Shown piece by piece: positions 11,849 to 23,356 of a DNA stretch of 64,000 bases. Source of the stretch: Limnoperna fortunei (Eukaryota; Mollusca; Bivalvia; Mytilida; Modiolidae). Each line of letters begins with the position of its first letter. Positions within the stretch are counted from its first letter, which is position 1. The notes below the pieces were generated by a model. The model was not told the origin of the DNA. It did not search any database and saw only the letters and a list, made by a program, of their open reading frames with translations. The position numbers and the translations under genes are program-made. The stretch is from positions 59,478,074 to 59,542,073 of the forward strand of contig OX104113.1 of the NCBI GenBank assembly GCA_944474755.1, in the 5' to 3' direction.

Positions 11849-13339
11849 AGCCCATCCGACTCCAAGTATCAGTGACGGATCCAGTGGGGGACGTAAGGGA
11901 TGTACGCCCCCCCCCCCCCTCTTAAAAAAGGAAAGGAAAAGAGAGAACAGGGAGAGTAACAACCAGCGTCAAAAGCAAAAATGTAATCCCCGCTCGTCCA
12001 CGCCATAAATTAATGCATTAACGGTACTGATTCGTTTATTATGATATCTCTGTTGTATACTGTACCAAGTCTGAAAGGTTACCAAACAAACACTATTAAA
12101 ACCTTGTTTTAAATAAGTTCATTTTGATGCTTGGAAATTTCGAGAATGCACCATTTTTTTTTTCAAAACCGCCAGCCGTAAATGCCCCTCTTCGAGGCGC
12201 GGGAGGACCAATTCGTGGCCCTCCTTTTCCGATATCACCTTTTTACGCCTCCCCTTTCGAAAATCCTGTATCCGCCCCTGAGTATTGCCATCACTTGGCG
12301 TCCGTCGTCGTTAACTTTTCTTTAAAAAAAATCTTCTCCTCCAAAACCACTGAAGGGATTGCTTTAAACTTTGTACACATCATCAGTAAAATGTCTTCTA
12401 CCTAGCTTGCACAAATCATGACCAACCAACGTGGCCAGCTCGGCTAAAATAGAACAAGGGGGTCGAAATATAGTTTTTGCTTGCAGTTCAAAAAGTATAA
12501 CATATAAAGGTAAACAGAAGAGATTTTGTTTCGTCAGAATCAAAAGCTGTTCAAAACACTCTATAGGGTCGAAGTTGTATCATCGGACGACTCCTTGTAG
12601 GAGTTATTGTCGTTTAATCGTCAAAATATTTGATTTTTGCCTTTTTTGCCTCAAAATCTTGAAAATTATTAGAACTAGAGAACAAGTTGGCATTGCTTAA
12701 TTGATTTGCTCTATGAGAGCTACAAAAATGACTTAAGGTCAGGATTGTCTGATAAACCGTTTAGGAGTAATTCCCCTTGAACCTTTTTTAATCATTAGTA
12801 ATTGATTTTTAAAAATCTTCTCCTCTGAAACCGCTGAAAGAACTGCTTTGCAACTTTGTACACATCACCCCTGTACATATCATCAGTCAAATGTCCTCTA
12901 CAAAGTTTGCACACACCGTGGCCAAAGATTAACCAACATGGCCGACATGGCTTAAAATAGAACAGGGGGTCAAAATACAGTTTTTGTCTTAGTTCAAAAA
13001 GACCCTCTTTCTTCAGCATCAAAAGCTATACAAAACTCTCATTTGAGTTGAAGTTGTACGACAACCCTTTGTATTAGTTATTGCCCGTTAATGATCAACC
13101 TTGACTTTAGGGTCAAGCTTGTCAAACTTTTTTAATGAATTTTAATTGATTTGAAAAAAATCCCCTCTCAAACCAATTAAAGGACGGCTTTGAAACATTG
13201 CGCACGTCATCTTTAGGATATCCTCTACCAAAATTGTGTAAATCATGACAGCAGACCACCAACATGGCTACATTGGCTGCATAGTTATTCAACTTGTTTC
13301 AGGTGCAGGTGAGCGATTGAGGCTCCTGGGGGCCTCTAG
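11849..13339 (+). mobile_element. Helentron-like element, AGCTCACC family, copy 2 (interrupted)
   Basis: It starts AGCCCATCCGACT after ttttt and ends caggtgagcgattgaggc, then a GAGGCTCC/GGGGGCCTC hairpin, CTAG and T. The core units carry cttctcct..aaaccactgaa and tgtacacatcatcagt. A small TIR element is inserted at 11870-12280, close to the 5' end. Open frames in this stretch are by-products of the repeat. Confidence 0.75.
11870..12280. mobile_element. Small TIR element E (CAGTGACGGATCC ends), 5-bp TSD
   Basis: Ends are CAGTGACGGATCCAG and GTATCCGCCCCTG, with TSD AGTAT at 11865-11869 and 12281-12285. Removing it restores the 5' part of the host Helentron-like element (agtattgccatcacttgg). 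The interior holds C-runs and no gene. It is the same family as 20598-20895 and probably a hAT-type MITE, although the 5-bp TSD is short for hAT. Confidence 0.8.
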
Positions 13340-13938
13340 TTGTTATTGTCGCCGTGAAGATCGTGTTTTCTCTTGTTATCTGTTTTCTTTATTAATACTC
13401 CGAAAACATTCAGTGTCATAAGAATACGGGAACAAATCGGCAGGAATTTTGGCACAGTTTTTATCCATTGAAATTTTGATTACCTGCTGAAAAACATATC
13501 CTCCGAACGTTACAAATATGTTTTCGAACAGATCAGAAAATCTGGCATACTATGAACCTGTTCCTCGTTGAAGCATTAATTTCCAGTTTGCTCTTAACAG
13601 AAAACGTTTTGTTGTAACCTAATTCACTATACATATATTGTAGGTATATGTGGAAGCAAAAGCTTTATGTATAATATCTCTAAGACGGAATTTTAGTTTT
13701 TAAAGTAGGGGCTTTTTTGCAAAGGAGGGCGGGCGATTTTACAAAGGTTGTGGGGACTTTTTTGACTTGAATCCTCCATCTCCCTTCTTTAACAGCGCAT
13801 TGCGTTACTGATTGGAAAGCCATATTGACCAAGTGACATGCCTATATCGTTTCAGTCCGTTTAAGTTGACGTATGCACCTTCTGGACCTGATTAAACAAT
13901 AACCATCCTACCTCGGGCATTAGGTTGTCAGGGTAGGA
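13340..13938. other. Non-coding spacer
   Basis: No gene seen. It includes a G-rich stretch at about 13700-13775 (agtaggggctttttt, gagggcgggcgatttt, tgtggggactttttt) related to the run at 11100-11225. Confidence 0.5.
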
Positions 13939-13947
13939 CGTTAAAAA

Positions 13948-14587
13948 GAGTGTAGGACAAAATCCCCCCCCCCCCGGACAAAATCCCTTCGTGTAATTAA
14001 GCATAGGCGGCGGACAAAATCTCCCTCATTAATTCTATAAGGCGGACAAAATCCCCCTTGTAAAATTTTGAAGGCGGACAAAATCCCTCCCGAATCTGAT
14101 TTGTTTAAATGTTCAAATCAGAACAGTCTCGTACATATACATATAAATATTTTAAAAAATGACCAGATTTTTAATTACTTATAATAATAATAATGATTGT
14201 TTGACTCAATTGCAGTGCTTTATTGGTGACCTGTTAATTAATATGTTTGTGATCAAACGAATCTCGCTTACTTGAGCAAAACATTCTGTATATCTTCTAG
14301 AAAATTGAAACGGGTATGGCTTTTATAAATAAGTTATAATTTAGTAAAATAATGGTATAAAAAACCCACAATGTTTTAATCTTTGCCTCATTCACCATTT
14401 CAAGTACCACGTAAAAAACTATTAATTGAAGATGCACAATACTTATCGATATTACCATAATAAGACTCGGGAGGGATTTTGTCCTCCTTGAAAATTTTAC
14501 GGGGGGGGATTTTGTCCGCTTTGTAAATTTAATTAAGGGGGTTTTGTCCGCCTGTGCTAAATTACACGGAAGGGATTGTCCGTCCCC
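13948..14587. mobile_element. MULE-like element D (640 bp) with minisatellite TIRs and 9-bp TSD
   Basis: Perfect 9-bp repeats CGTTAAAAA flank it at 13939-13947 and 14588-14596. Both ends (13948-14097 and 14465-14587) hold four copies of ggcggacaaaatccc spaced 35-40 bp apart, in inverted orientation, and the spacers match as well. The roughly 370 bp interior is AT-rich and has no recognisable coding sequence. It is non-autonomous. Confidence 0.82.
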
Positions 14588-14849
14588 CGTTAAAAACTCC
14601 CCAAGCAAGCAATAAATTATTATAATTACCTTCTACCACAAGAATTATGTAAAATGGTCTACATGACGTTCTCCGATATAAACAACTTTTACAAAATGAA
14701 AAAAAAAAATTATTCCGCAGACTTGTCAGTTTGAAAAGGCACCAACTAGCAACGCTGGCAGCAGACTCGCCGATATGTCGAGATTTGTTGTAAACATCTT
14801 TGCTAAAACAATGGAATGATTGACTTCATTTTAGTATAGTGTATAAAAC

Positions 14850-16503
14850 GGATACAGGTCAATTGGTCCCAATTTCAATTCGTCCCAAGTCAATTGGTCC
14901 CAAATTTGGTCAATTGGTCCCATTTTCAATTTGTCTCAAGTCAATTGGTCCCAACTTTCATTTCAAATGTTTTATTTGTGTTTAAGAGATTATTCACGGG
15001 ATTATTTCATCATATTGATGTATATGTATGCTTTTGATTTAGAAATTATTATACAAATATTTGCTCTTATAGTTAACAAGATATGTTAAAAAAATAACAA
15101 TAAATAAGTTTATGTTCTTTATTGAGATTTACAGCACTATACTATTATTTTACATATATTTGAACCACTAATGCCTACCCATTCATTCTTGCATACATAC
15201 TGTCTTTCTTACTTTTCTTACTTGGTACTTTCATACCTACTTTCACCATACAAGAATGACTTTTCACACATTCGTTCTCACACTGACGATCATATTAACT
15301 TACAGAAAACATTCAAAATATATACATGTTATTCACTCGAAACACAAAACACTTTCACACAATCCCAACTTTATTCATAAATATATAACAATAAAAAAGC
15401 AAAGCACAAAAGCACAACATATAAATTCTGTTGTATTGTGAAAATCTGAAACACAAATATATAATAAGATAGATTGATTGATGGATTGGATGTCTGCTTT
15501 ACGTCCAGCGAGCAGTATTTCAGCTATATTCAGGACGGGAACAAGTTAACAAACAATAAATCAACGGAAAATGAGGGTGGGATGGGTCACAGGGAATACA
15601 ATTTTGACTGCCACTGGAAAAGTATGGAGTGTTGGGTAGGGGCTGAAAATTTAGCCTACAATGAGCCTCTTACTCTTTTCGAAATCTACAAAAGGGGTCT
15701 TTATCGTGCAAGGAGCGTGGCACTATCCAAACACGTTGCCCACTACGGTCCGCGGTCAGGCTTTCCGTACTATGACCTGACAACCCCCAACGAGAGGGTC
15801 TCCCCTATCCGCCACCCGGGGACGCGCAAGGCTGCTCTGTGGGTCGAGCACTGGGAACCCTCCCAGTATGGTCACAGTATTATAAGATAGAATTTACAGA
15901 CAAGCAACACAATAATGCAATACAACAACAAACATTGGAAATGAACAATTATTATGACAATTATTTAGGCTGTAATTAGCAAATTCAAAGGCAATAAATT
16001 TGGGGTATTCAGGTAATTTAATTAGCCAATGTGTGTTTGTATAATGACATTCAAAGGCAATTAATTGTACTAATAACTCCTTGAATTTTTAATTAAAGCT
16101 AAAACCTTATGCTTCAAAAGATAAAAAAAGTAATAATTATATGCACAAGCTGCTAATGAAACTAATAAGACAAAATTATTATACAATACAACTTAAAAAG
16201 AATGCACAATTATCAAATTATTTGGAATAATATTTGTCATTACTTTTATATATAAATGTGTATATTAAATAACAAATTTGAACATATTATAATTTGTTTT
16301 GTATTTGGAGTTTCTTAAATTTCAATAACTTATTATTAATTGCTATACAAAACCAAAAATTGTTCTAAAATATACTTTTTAAAAGAGTTGGAACCAATTT
16401 TAAAAGTGTTGGGACCAATTGTCCAAAAGTGGGACCAATTGGCAAAGACTTGGGACGAACTGGCTGAGACCAATTTGCATGTGGGACCAATGACCAGACA
16501 CCA
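14850..16503. mobile_element. MULE-like element C with minisatellite TIRs and 8-bp TSD
   Basis: Repeats TATAAAAC flank it at 14842-14849 and 16504-16511. The left end carries five or six units of caattggtcccaa (14850-14955). The right end carries the inverted units tgggaccaattg (16385-16503). The terminal bases GGATACAGGTC resemble the GGTAGCAGGTC start of element B. The interior is AT-rich, with no transposase; a SINE-like repeat is inserted at 15474-15881. Confidence 0.8.
15474..15881 (-). mobile_element. SINE-like repeat A, full copy, in element C
   Basis: A 10-bp TSD ATAAGATAGA is present at 15464-15473 and 15882-15891. Read on the minus strand, the repeat ends in ATATAGCTGAAATACTGCT, then a cgtaaagcagacatcc stretch and an (AATC)n tail. 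That is the same 3' module as the tRNA-headed SINE in this window. An open frame of 138 codons crosses it on the + strand, but the other copies break that frame, so it is not treated as a gene. Its 5' head was not recognised as a tRNA. Confidence 0.75.
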
Positions 16504-16525
16504 TATAAAACAGTTTATAGTCTAA

Positions 16526-16532
<7 letters not shown>

Positions 16533-16580
<48 letters not shown>
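16533..16580. repeat. (TA)n microsatellite
   Basis: About 24 near-perfect TA dinucleotides lie immediately before the hammerhead-bearing inverted repeat. Confidence 0.95.
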
Positions 16581-16587
<7 letters not shown>

Positions 16588-16589
16588 CT

Positions 16590-16778
16590 GTTGTCTAATA
16601 AAAATAATTATAACAACACTACTACGTACAAATAATATATATGGAACGCAATATTTCGCTCTACCAAAGAGCTTCATCAGGCGTTGACTGAAGAAGCTCT
16701 TTGGTAGAGCGAAATATTGCGTTCCATATATATTATTTGTACGTAGTAGTGTTGTTATAATTATTTTTATTAGACAAC
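16590..16778. repeat. 189-bp inverted repeat with hammerhead-ribozyme-like core
   Basis: Two arms of nearly 90 bp (starting gttgtctaataaaaataatt and ending with its inverse) are almost perfect inverted copies around a short centre. On the minus strand, bases 16685-16645 read AACGC-CTGATGA-A-GCTC-tttggta-GAGC-GAAA-TATT-GCGTT. That is the hammerhead core CUGAUGA and GAAA, with stem II (GCTC/GAGC) and a possible stem I (AACGC/GCGTT). The + strand arm has CTGAAGA in place of CTGATGA. Penelope-like elements and retrozymes are known carriers of hammerheads; which applies here is unknown. Confidence 0.6.
16645..16685 (-). ncRNA. Hammerhead ribozyme-like motif
   Basis: The conserved core nucleotides CUGAUGA (complement 16674-16680) and GAAA (complement 16654-16657) are both present. 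They are separated by a 4-bp stem II with a 7-nt loop. Flanking AACGC/GCGUU could form stem I next to a UU cleavage position. Stem III would be minimal, as in the dimeric hammerheads of Penelope-like elements, so activity is uncertain. Confidence 0.45.
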
Positions 16779-17359
16779 TATATTATTTTTATTTGTAATT
16801 GTATCAGTCTGCATCTGACTGATCCAGCACTTATTAAACGAGATTGTTGTTGCTATTTATAGATTACTTATATTATATATACTGTATATAGTAAGTCTGA
16901 TAAAAATTAAATAAATATGAGCCTGGGAATTATCAAATGAATTGAGTTAGTAATACTGTTGCTGAAATCAGAGAAATGTATTTAATTGTCTCTTGGACTA
17001 GTATAACGTATTGATTTATAGGTTTCTGCATGAATTAAACTTTTTATCAAAACCGTTTCATTTGCGGAAACATTATAAGAAATTCATTTTGTATTTTACA
17101 AGCTCCATTTCCCGCCAACTACAAAAATGGCGCCAGCTGTTGATCCACCTGAGAATGAAAATACTAACGAAAACGATGACTATGGTACCTTTTTTTAACT
17201 TATATTACCCACTATTAATTATAAATTTTGCTTAGTCAAAACGTTTGTTGATCTTGTTAACCAGATAAGTTATGCAACGTCTATTGTCTGTTGCTGTAGT
17301 GTAGTGTACATCGTCATGAACTTCAGTCTTCAGACGTTCTATATACTATATACTACAAG
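16779..17359. other. Non-coding spacer
   Basis: No gene, RNA or clear repeat boundary was recognised in this AT-rich stretch. Confidence 0.5.
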
Positions 17360-17569
17360 ACTATAGTAAACGTTACAGTATCTGTCCGACGTGGTTTGAC
17401 CTGACAGAATGGTAACTGCTTACCACTTAACTGTGGAAAATAATTGCTGATTTCAAAAACTGTAATCTGAGATCTACAAAAGGACCATAAACTCGACCAA
17501 ATGCAGTAAGCAGTTTCCATTTTGTCACGCAAAAACCAGTCGGACAGACACCGAAATGTTTACTATAGT
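17360..17569. mobile_element. Palindromic MITE, 210 bp
   Basis: The left arm starts ACTATAGTAAACGTTACAG and continues tctgtccgac..tgg.. actgcttac. The right arm is its inverted copy, ending gtcggacagac then GTTTACTATAGT. It is hairpin-like over most of its length. A related degenerate half (aactgcttaccgc..tggtcc) follows at 17605-17690. TA within the ends suggests a Tc1/mariner-type target, which is not proven. Confidence 0.6.
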
Positions 17570-18681
17570 GCAAGTGAACATAAAATTGGTGACAAATGAA
17601 AACTGCTTACCGCGTATGGTCCAGCTTAATCTCGTTTTGTAGATCAAACTTTGAAATCAATTATTTCCTTGAGATTTCAGCATTTTGAAATGTGGTGTTT
17701 TTTTTATTTGAAAGGATGATTTTCCGTAGTAAAATTTGACTTAAATTAGAATGGGTATGTACTTTAAGAACAATCAATCGGTCTGCACCAAAAACTTTTG
17801 AGGGTACTAGTCCACTGGACTAGTAAAAATTTTAAGTTATTAGTCCTAAAAATTTTCCACTAGTCCGACACCGGTTGAGGGGTACCACGAATAACAGAAA
17901 ACAATCGAAAACAAGAGGAATAACCGAAAACAATAAAAAAGTGACAGAAAAACGCATTAAAATTAATGTTTTTTGTTCAAAACTGTATGTTTAACGTAAT
18001 AGAAACGCTATGCAAAAAGTTTTATGAAAAAATACTAATGTATGACAAAGTTAAAGCACTTTTTCCTTCATGCCATACAAATACGATAAATTATACATTA
18101 TTCAATATGGCGACTGAATATCACGTGATTCGATCAAAGTACTGCAAATGCTGTGACCCGTTTTATGATTGATGACTGAAACATAGCTTTTAATGTAAAA
18201 ATGTAAATTAAAGATAATTTTAAGGTGGTCACTCTGCATTTTTCAAGGCAAGGTAAAAACAGATACCTTGGCTGCATTAACCCCCATAAATAAAACAATT
18301 TCAAAATTTTAAATTTTTAATTGAGATTGTAATTAAAATGTTTTCATTTGATATTTGAAAATAAAGATGTATTTTTTTAAATTATTTAAATAAAATTCAT
18401 TGATTAAAAGATTTAATTAATCCTTTAAAATAAAATGATAACCCAGAGTTATTTTTTAAATTATTATTAAAAACTTTAAAACTACTAAGATATCCTGCAC
18501 GGGGCTCGGGCATATCTGTTGTAGTCCGCGAAATACTTTATTTAGTTTTATGAAGAAACTGCGCGCATTTTTATATGTTCCACACCGAACAGAAAACACC
18601 GTCTTAATTACTGTTATGTTAAAGTGTCTATAAAAAACCGTCTCTTCCATATCTGACCCCGAATCAAGTGCCCTAGCTCTC

Positions 18682-18925
18682 TTATGGATAGTTGTCCTCT
18701 TGTTTATCTTCTGTTTTCTCTGACCCTTCTTCTTTCCTAACGATCTTGGCTTGATAAGTGTACATTAACATCGACAGACGGCGTTTGATAAGCCTGGAAT
18801 CGTCTGATATTGGGAAAACTTGTCCATAGGTCTCCAGTAACAGCCTCTCTGATTTGGTAACTACTTTGACGTCCCTTGGTTTACACTCAACAACGCTACG
18901 CAACCTACGATATACACTACAGACA
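18682..18925 (-). CDS. Unidentified exon-like reading frame inside element P
   Basis: On the minus strand, after a gtctgtag acceptor-like site, an open frame reads YRRLRSVVECKPRDVK, then TKSERLLLETYGQVFPISDD and LIKRRLSMLMYTYQAKIV. It ends EDKQEDNYP followed by a stop. Its composition is protein-like, with a charged C-terminus. I do not recognise the family; it could be a terminal exon of a transposase or a captured gene. A second, weaker frame lies upstream on the same strand (19089-19292, with ACKTLTNHDTESLRVANK). Confidence 0.3.
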
Positions 18926-20597
18926 ATTTTAGTCTGTTAATTGGTTAAATTAGGTGAAAAGTGGTATATTAATGAAGGAGATAATAGTATGTACATATAC
19001 AATAACAGCTTTCCAACAGTATAAGAAGAACATCTCGCCAATTGGACGAGAATACAGCCCTTCTTGTGTCTGATGAGATCCTCAAGATTTAATTCCAGCA
19101 ATGCAAATTATTCTGAGACACTCTAATGCAGACCACTGGATACATCGCCCACGATGTTCCCGATTCTTTTTGGGGACCCGGAGTACGTGGAAATGGACAG
19201 AATGTGTTTGGACTTTTATTAGCCACCCTTAGACTTTCTGTGTCATGATTTGTTAATGTTTTACACGCTGTTAATACATTTTTACATCGCAATGTAATGT
19301 TTTAACTACTCTATAAATAAAATTATATTTATTTATTTATTTTTTATTTATTGGTTCAAACACAATTACAATAATTGGTTGAAGACCTGTAGTACAATAA
19401 TTATAATACATATGAATTATGTTTACAAATTACAAGTACTTACTTACTTAAGGGGGTTTTTAACGTCCTTGACTACAGTAAAACGGTCTCGCACGGACTT
19501 ATTGCCTGATGGCTTTTATTAAACATTTTTACCTATTTATTTGTATTTTTTGGGATTTATAAGCCATAAATACTATAAGTGAAATGATAAAACACTACAA
19601 ACACCAAAACCTTAATTCCCGCAGAAAACCTTAATCTCCGGTGGAAAACCTTAATTTTTTAAGGAGTCCCGATAAAATTAAGTGTTGGTTTTTTAAATTA
19701 AGGTTGTCCCATGGAAATTAAGGTTTTCCCTCGGAGATTAAGGTTTTCCCGCGGAGATTAAAGTTTTTTGTTGATTGGACCCCTGCGTCGGTTTTAAGCC
19801 CTCTTGCATTATTGTTGATAATGATCATCAGTTACTCTGCATATACTGTTCTGTAGATGTATGACAATGGTTTTAAATCTATATATTTATGTATAAAATT
19901 AATTCTTGTCGAAAATAAATATGTACGAAAATCCCAATGTAAATTATGAATGAACGTGAATGCATTTTCTATCAACCTTATTTCAGAAAAGGCGTGTATT
20001 TAAAAATTTTTACTATACAAATTATTAAAATATAATTTTTCAAGTTACCGTTAAGTTATTATTTTTCCATTTGAAGATAGGTAGGTAAGAAATATAGAGC
20101 AATCAATACACGGACCGAACTTGCAATACACATCCGCCATACTGTTTTGTTTACCTGTACAGAAATGAAAGGAATAAAGGACGGATCTTATCTTGACTAT
20201 ATCTGTATCTGTTGGGATACGTTGTAGTATCAAATACTGTATTTTATACAACGGATATTTAATTATTTTATTAAATTAATTTTTTTATTCGCAGGTTTAT
20301 GGTAAGTATATGGTATTCATATTATTGTTCAAAAAATCTAACATGTTGTTTCATTTGCATTTTTAACCTTTCGTTGTGTTAGCTTTATATTTTTATACAT
20401 TTTTATTATTTAACCTTGTTTAAACTTGTTATTATTACGTTGGGTTTCTAATGATTTTTTTTATTTCTTTAATTCGAATTATGGTAATTGTTAACAAAAA
20501 ATTAAACGTGTTATTAGTTATGAGTTTTAACTTTATAAACTTTTAGTTTTTGTTATATTTTAATTTAAGAGAAATTTATTTTCAATGAACAGCACGT

Positions 20598-20895
20598 CAG
20601 TGGCGGATCCAGAGGGGGGGTCCAGGGGGTCCGGACCCCCCCCCCCTTTCGTTTTGACAAGCCTTCTTTTTTTTTGTTTTAGCATAACAAAATGACATTT
20701 TAACGGACATGTTTTAGGTGTCAGGAAATCGTCAGAATGCAGGATTTTACACCATTTCGTTCAGAGCTTTTGGGGGCCTTAAGTGGCCCCTAGACCCCCT
20801 GCCGTAATACGACCTCTGCGAGGTCGGCATGGTGGCCAAAGGCCACCATGACAAATTTGGACCCCCCCTTTCATTTGAGGCTGCATCCGCCCCTG
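20598..20895. mobile_element. Small TIR element F (CAGTGGCGGATCC ends), 5-bp TSD
   Basis: Ends are CAGTGGCGGATCCAG and GCATCCGCCCCTG. The TSD is CACGT (20593-20597) against CACAT (20896-20900). The second CACTA copy has the uninterrupted site near 51318 (agcacgttttcgcc), confirming the boundaries. The interior is GC-rich with a ggtggccaaaggccacc palindrome. Confidence 0.85.
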
Positions 20896-21299
20896 CACAT
20901 GTTCGCCGTTTCCTGTTATTTTCTATTAAGCTTTAAATTGTTTCAATTTACAATTTATAAGCAATAATACATTCATTTTAAATCATTTAAAACACATTTA
21001 TACTGTTTTATTTTACACCGTAATTTAAGAAGCTCCGGTTTGGTATAATTAAATAGCTAATGCTGTAAGTATCGTAAATAATATTGTTATATCTGTATAA
21101 AGTATAAAGATATGTATATATTTATATTATCTATTGTATTTAGAATTAATAAGGCAAAGTAATTTAAAACAAAATGTCCTCATAGAAAAGTAACTAATCT
21201 GGGCCTTATTCTCTATAAATCCTGTAGGCGAGAATGGGAAGTATGAATTCATATTGTGCATCATTTGTACCCCTGCCCGCCAGTATGAAGTTATACAAA

Positions 21300-22146
21300 C
21301 AGGGGTCACCACACTCTAAAAAAGTAGGGAGAAGTGACTTCTCCCTGGCAGCAAAACAGGGAGAAGTCAGGCCCTGATAGGGAGACTTCAGGAGACACTA
21401 GGGAGAAGTCAGGGGGACCGTACAAATAAGTAATTTCGCAGTAGTTACATACATTTTTCATTATTTACATCAATTTCCAGGATTATTTCTCTTGTGTTTT
21501 AAAACCATAACACACTTAGATTCAGTTTTTTCTTTCTTTTTCATTATTATTCATGGTATGCAATATCAAACAGCACATAACCTTTATCATTTATCAAAGT
21601 TGTACTGATCCAAATTGCTTCACAGGGACACCCATCTACAGAACTTATCATGATGTCAATAATTACTATACATCTTTATTCTTTCAAGTAAAGCTCAAAT
21701 ACTTATCAAAGAAAATTGTTAAAGTACATTCTCTTTGAAAGAACTGAAGTTTGAAACCAATTAAAAGTGTTTGTTTATCAAAAATATTACGATTTTTAAT
21801 TATGGGCCGTTGTACATTACTTTTCTTCGTAGTTCACTTCCGGTAATTAGTCACATCCGGTAAATAAACAAATGGCGCGTAATACATTTGAAAGACGTAA
21901 ATCGTTTGAAAATATGTTAAATACGCATATTGTTTGCCGTTTTTTATTGGAATTACACATTCACTGATAAATTGGTAGTCAGAGTAAAGTATTTGGACCA
22001 GATTTACAAGTATCTTATGCGAACCATCGGGCGACTTAAGGGAAATGACAGGGCGACTTCGACTTCGCTTTTGAGGCGCCTTAGGGCGACTTCAGGTCCT
22101 AGTGGGGCGACTTTGTCGCCCACTTCGCCCAGTGTGGTGAGCCCTG
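21300..22146. mobile_element. TIR element G in CACTA copy 1, asymmetric subterminal repeats
   Basis: Ends are CAGGGGTCACCACACT and AGTGTGGTGAGCCCTG; TSD ACAAA lies at 21295-21299 and 22147-22151. CACTA copy 2 has the empty site (tatacaaattattatg). The left end is filled with gggagaagtgacttctccct motifs, the right end with gggcgacttcg motifs. The element at 32452-33381 has the same two-ended layout in the opposite orientation. Probably hAT-like, non-autonomous. Confidence 0.8.
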
Positions 22147-23356
22147 ACAAATTATTATGGTTTTTTTTTTCAGAACCTTCAGAAAAATGCATTCCTTGGA
22201 CTCCAACAGAGCACATCATTTTTGTGCAGTATTGTTCTGCGGAAGAAATATTGTGTACATGATCTATAATACAATATTGGACTATATGTCTTGTTAGATT
22301 GTGTATAAATAATTTGTTTTGTAGTTATTGTTCCACTACATATATTATTTATTGTAGCACATTATTGGTGGGTCGGGGCAGAGGGGGGGTTGCTATTATG
22401 AATCAGCGTCCACAAGGCACCGTGATAAAAAGGAGTCCAGAATGAATCACCTCACCTGATGAGGTTGTTAGATTTTTGTACCAATCAATCTAACATTCAA
22501 TTCGGATGTGCCTCCGTTAACCGCGTATAAAAATATATATATACAGACGTGTTTCAACAAAATCAGCAATATATCGCTTTCAAAGAACACAGCTAGCATT
22601 ACAATGTGCAGTTTGAACAGCTTTACCGTAAATTTGATCCACGGTACCATTTCTTCCAATTTGGAGTATTGGAGTAGCTATATGTTGAAAGAGAATACGT
22701 TTTTACCACAAAGACATTATGTATCATGCCATCTGTTTCCGTGCATATATCTATGGTTTTATGTATTTAAGAACGATTCTCAATGCTGTTCTATGAATTG
22801 TACAATTATTAAAAAATAAAATAAATAACTTCCACCTTTTTGAATCCGCGCATGTTGAATGTTATTCAATATTTGGTCGTCAGAGCAATACCTATAGTGG
22901 GCATTGTGATCACGATTGTGATGCAACTGTATTTTAAAATAATTAGATGTATATTATTTCTTTTTAACTGTTCGAATTCTTGCAACTGGACTAAAAAAAA
23001 ACAAATTAACACATGTCGAACATATTACAATCTATCTTCATTGGCAGATAATAAGCTTCATTCTGATTGGTTGATTATTTCCTTTGCTCTATTGTATATG
23101 TATTTATGGTCTCTAATTAGTAAATGATGACCACTAATTTGAGCCTAGGACTTTAATTAACTTCAAACATTAAAAATTAAATATCATAACTAATTATGAC
23201 TTTTAATACTGTATCTGTAGTGTGATTTTTACAATTAAGCCCCAGTACCAATTAAATTGATTTTCAAATAAACATTTATTTATTGAGTTAACTTGTAACA
23301 AGAGCCATATTGAGAAAATACTACCGACACTATATAAAACAGCTTTGTATGGAAAT

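Noticed and set aside
12124..12405. 93-codon frame as a gene
   Set aside because: It crosses the boundary between a small TIR element and its host Helentron-like element and has no domain features.
15474..15890. 138-codon frame on the + strand as a protein gene
   Set aside because: It coincides exactly with a SINE-like repeat bounded by a 10-bp duplication, and the other copies (39430-39810, 228-436) break the frame.
21930..22262. 110-codon frame in CACTA copy 1
   Set aside because: It is formed by the end of inserted element G plus flanking CACTA sequence; copy 2, lacking G, does not have it.
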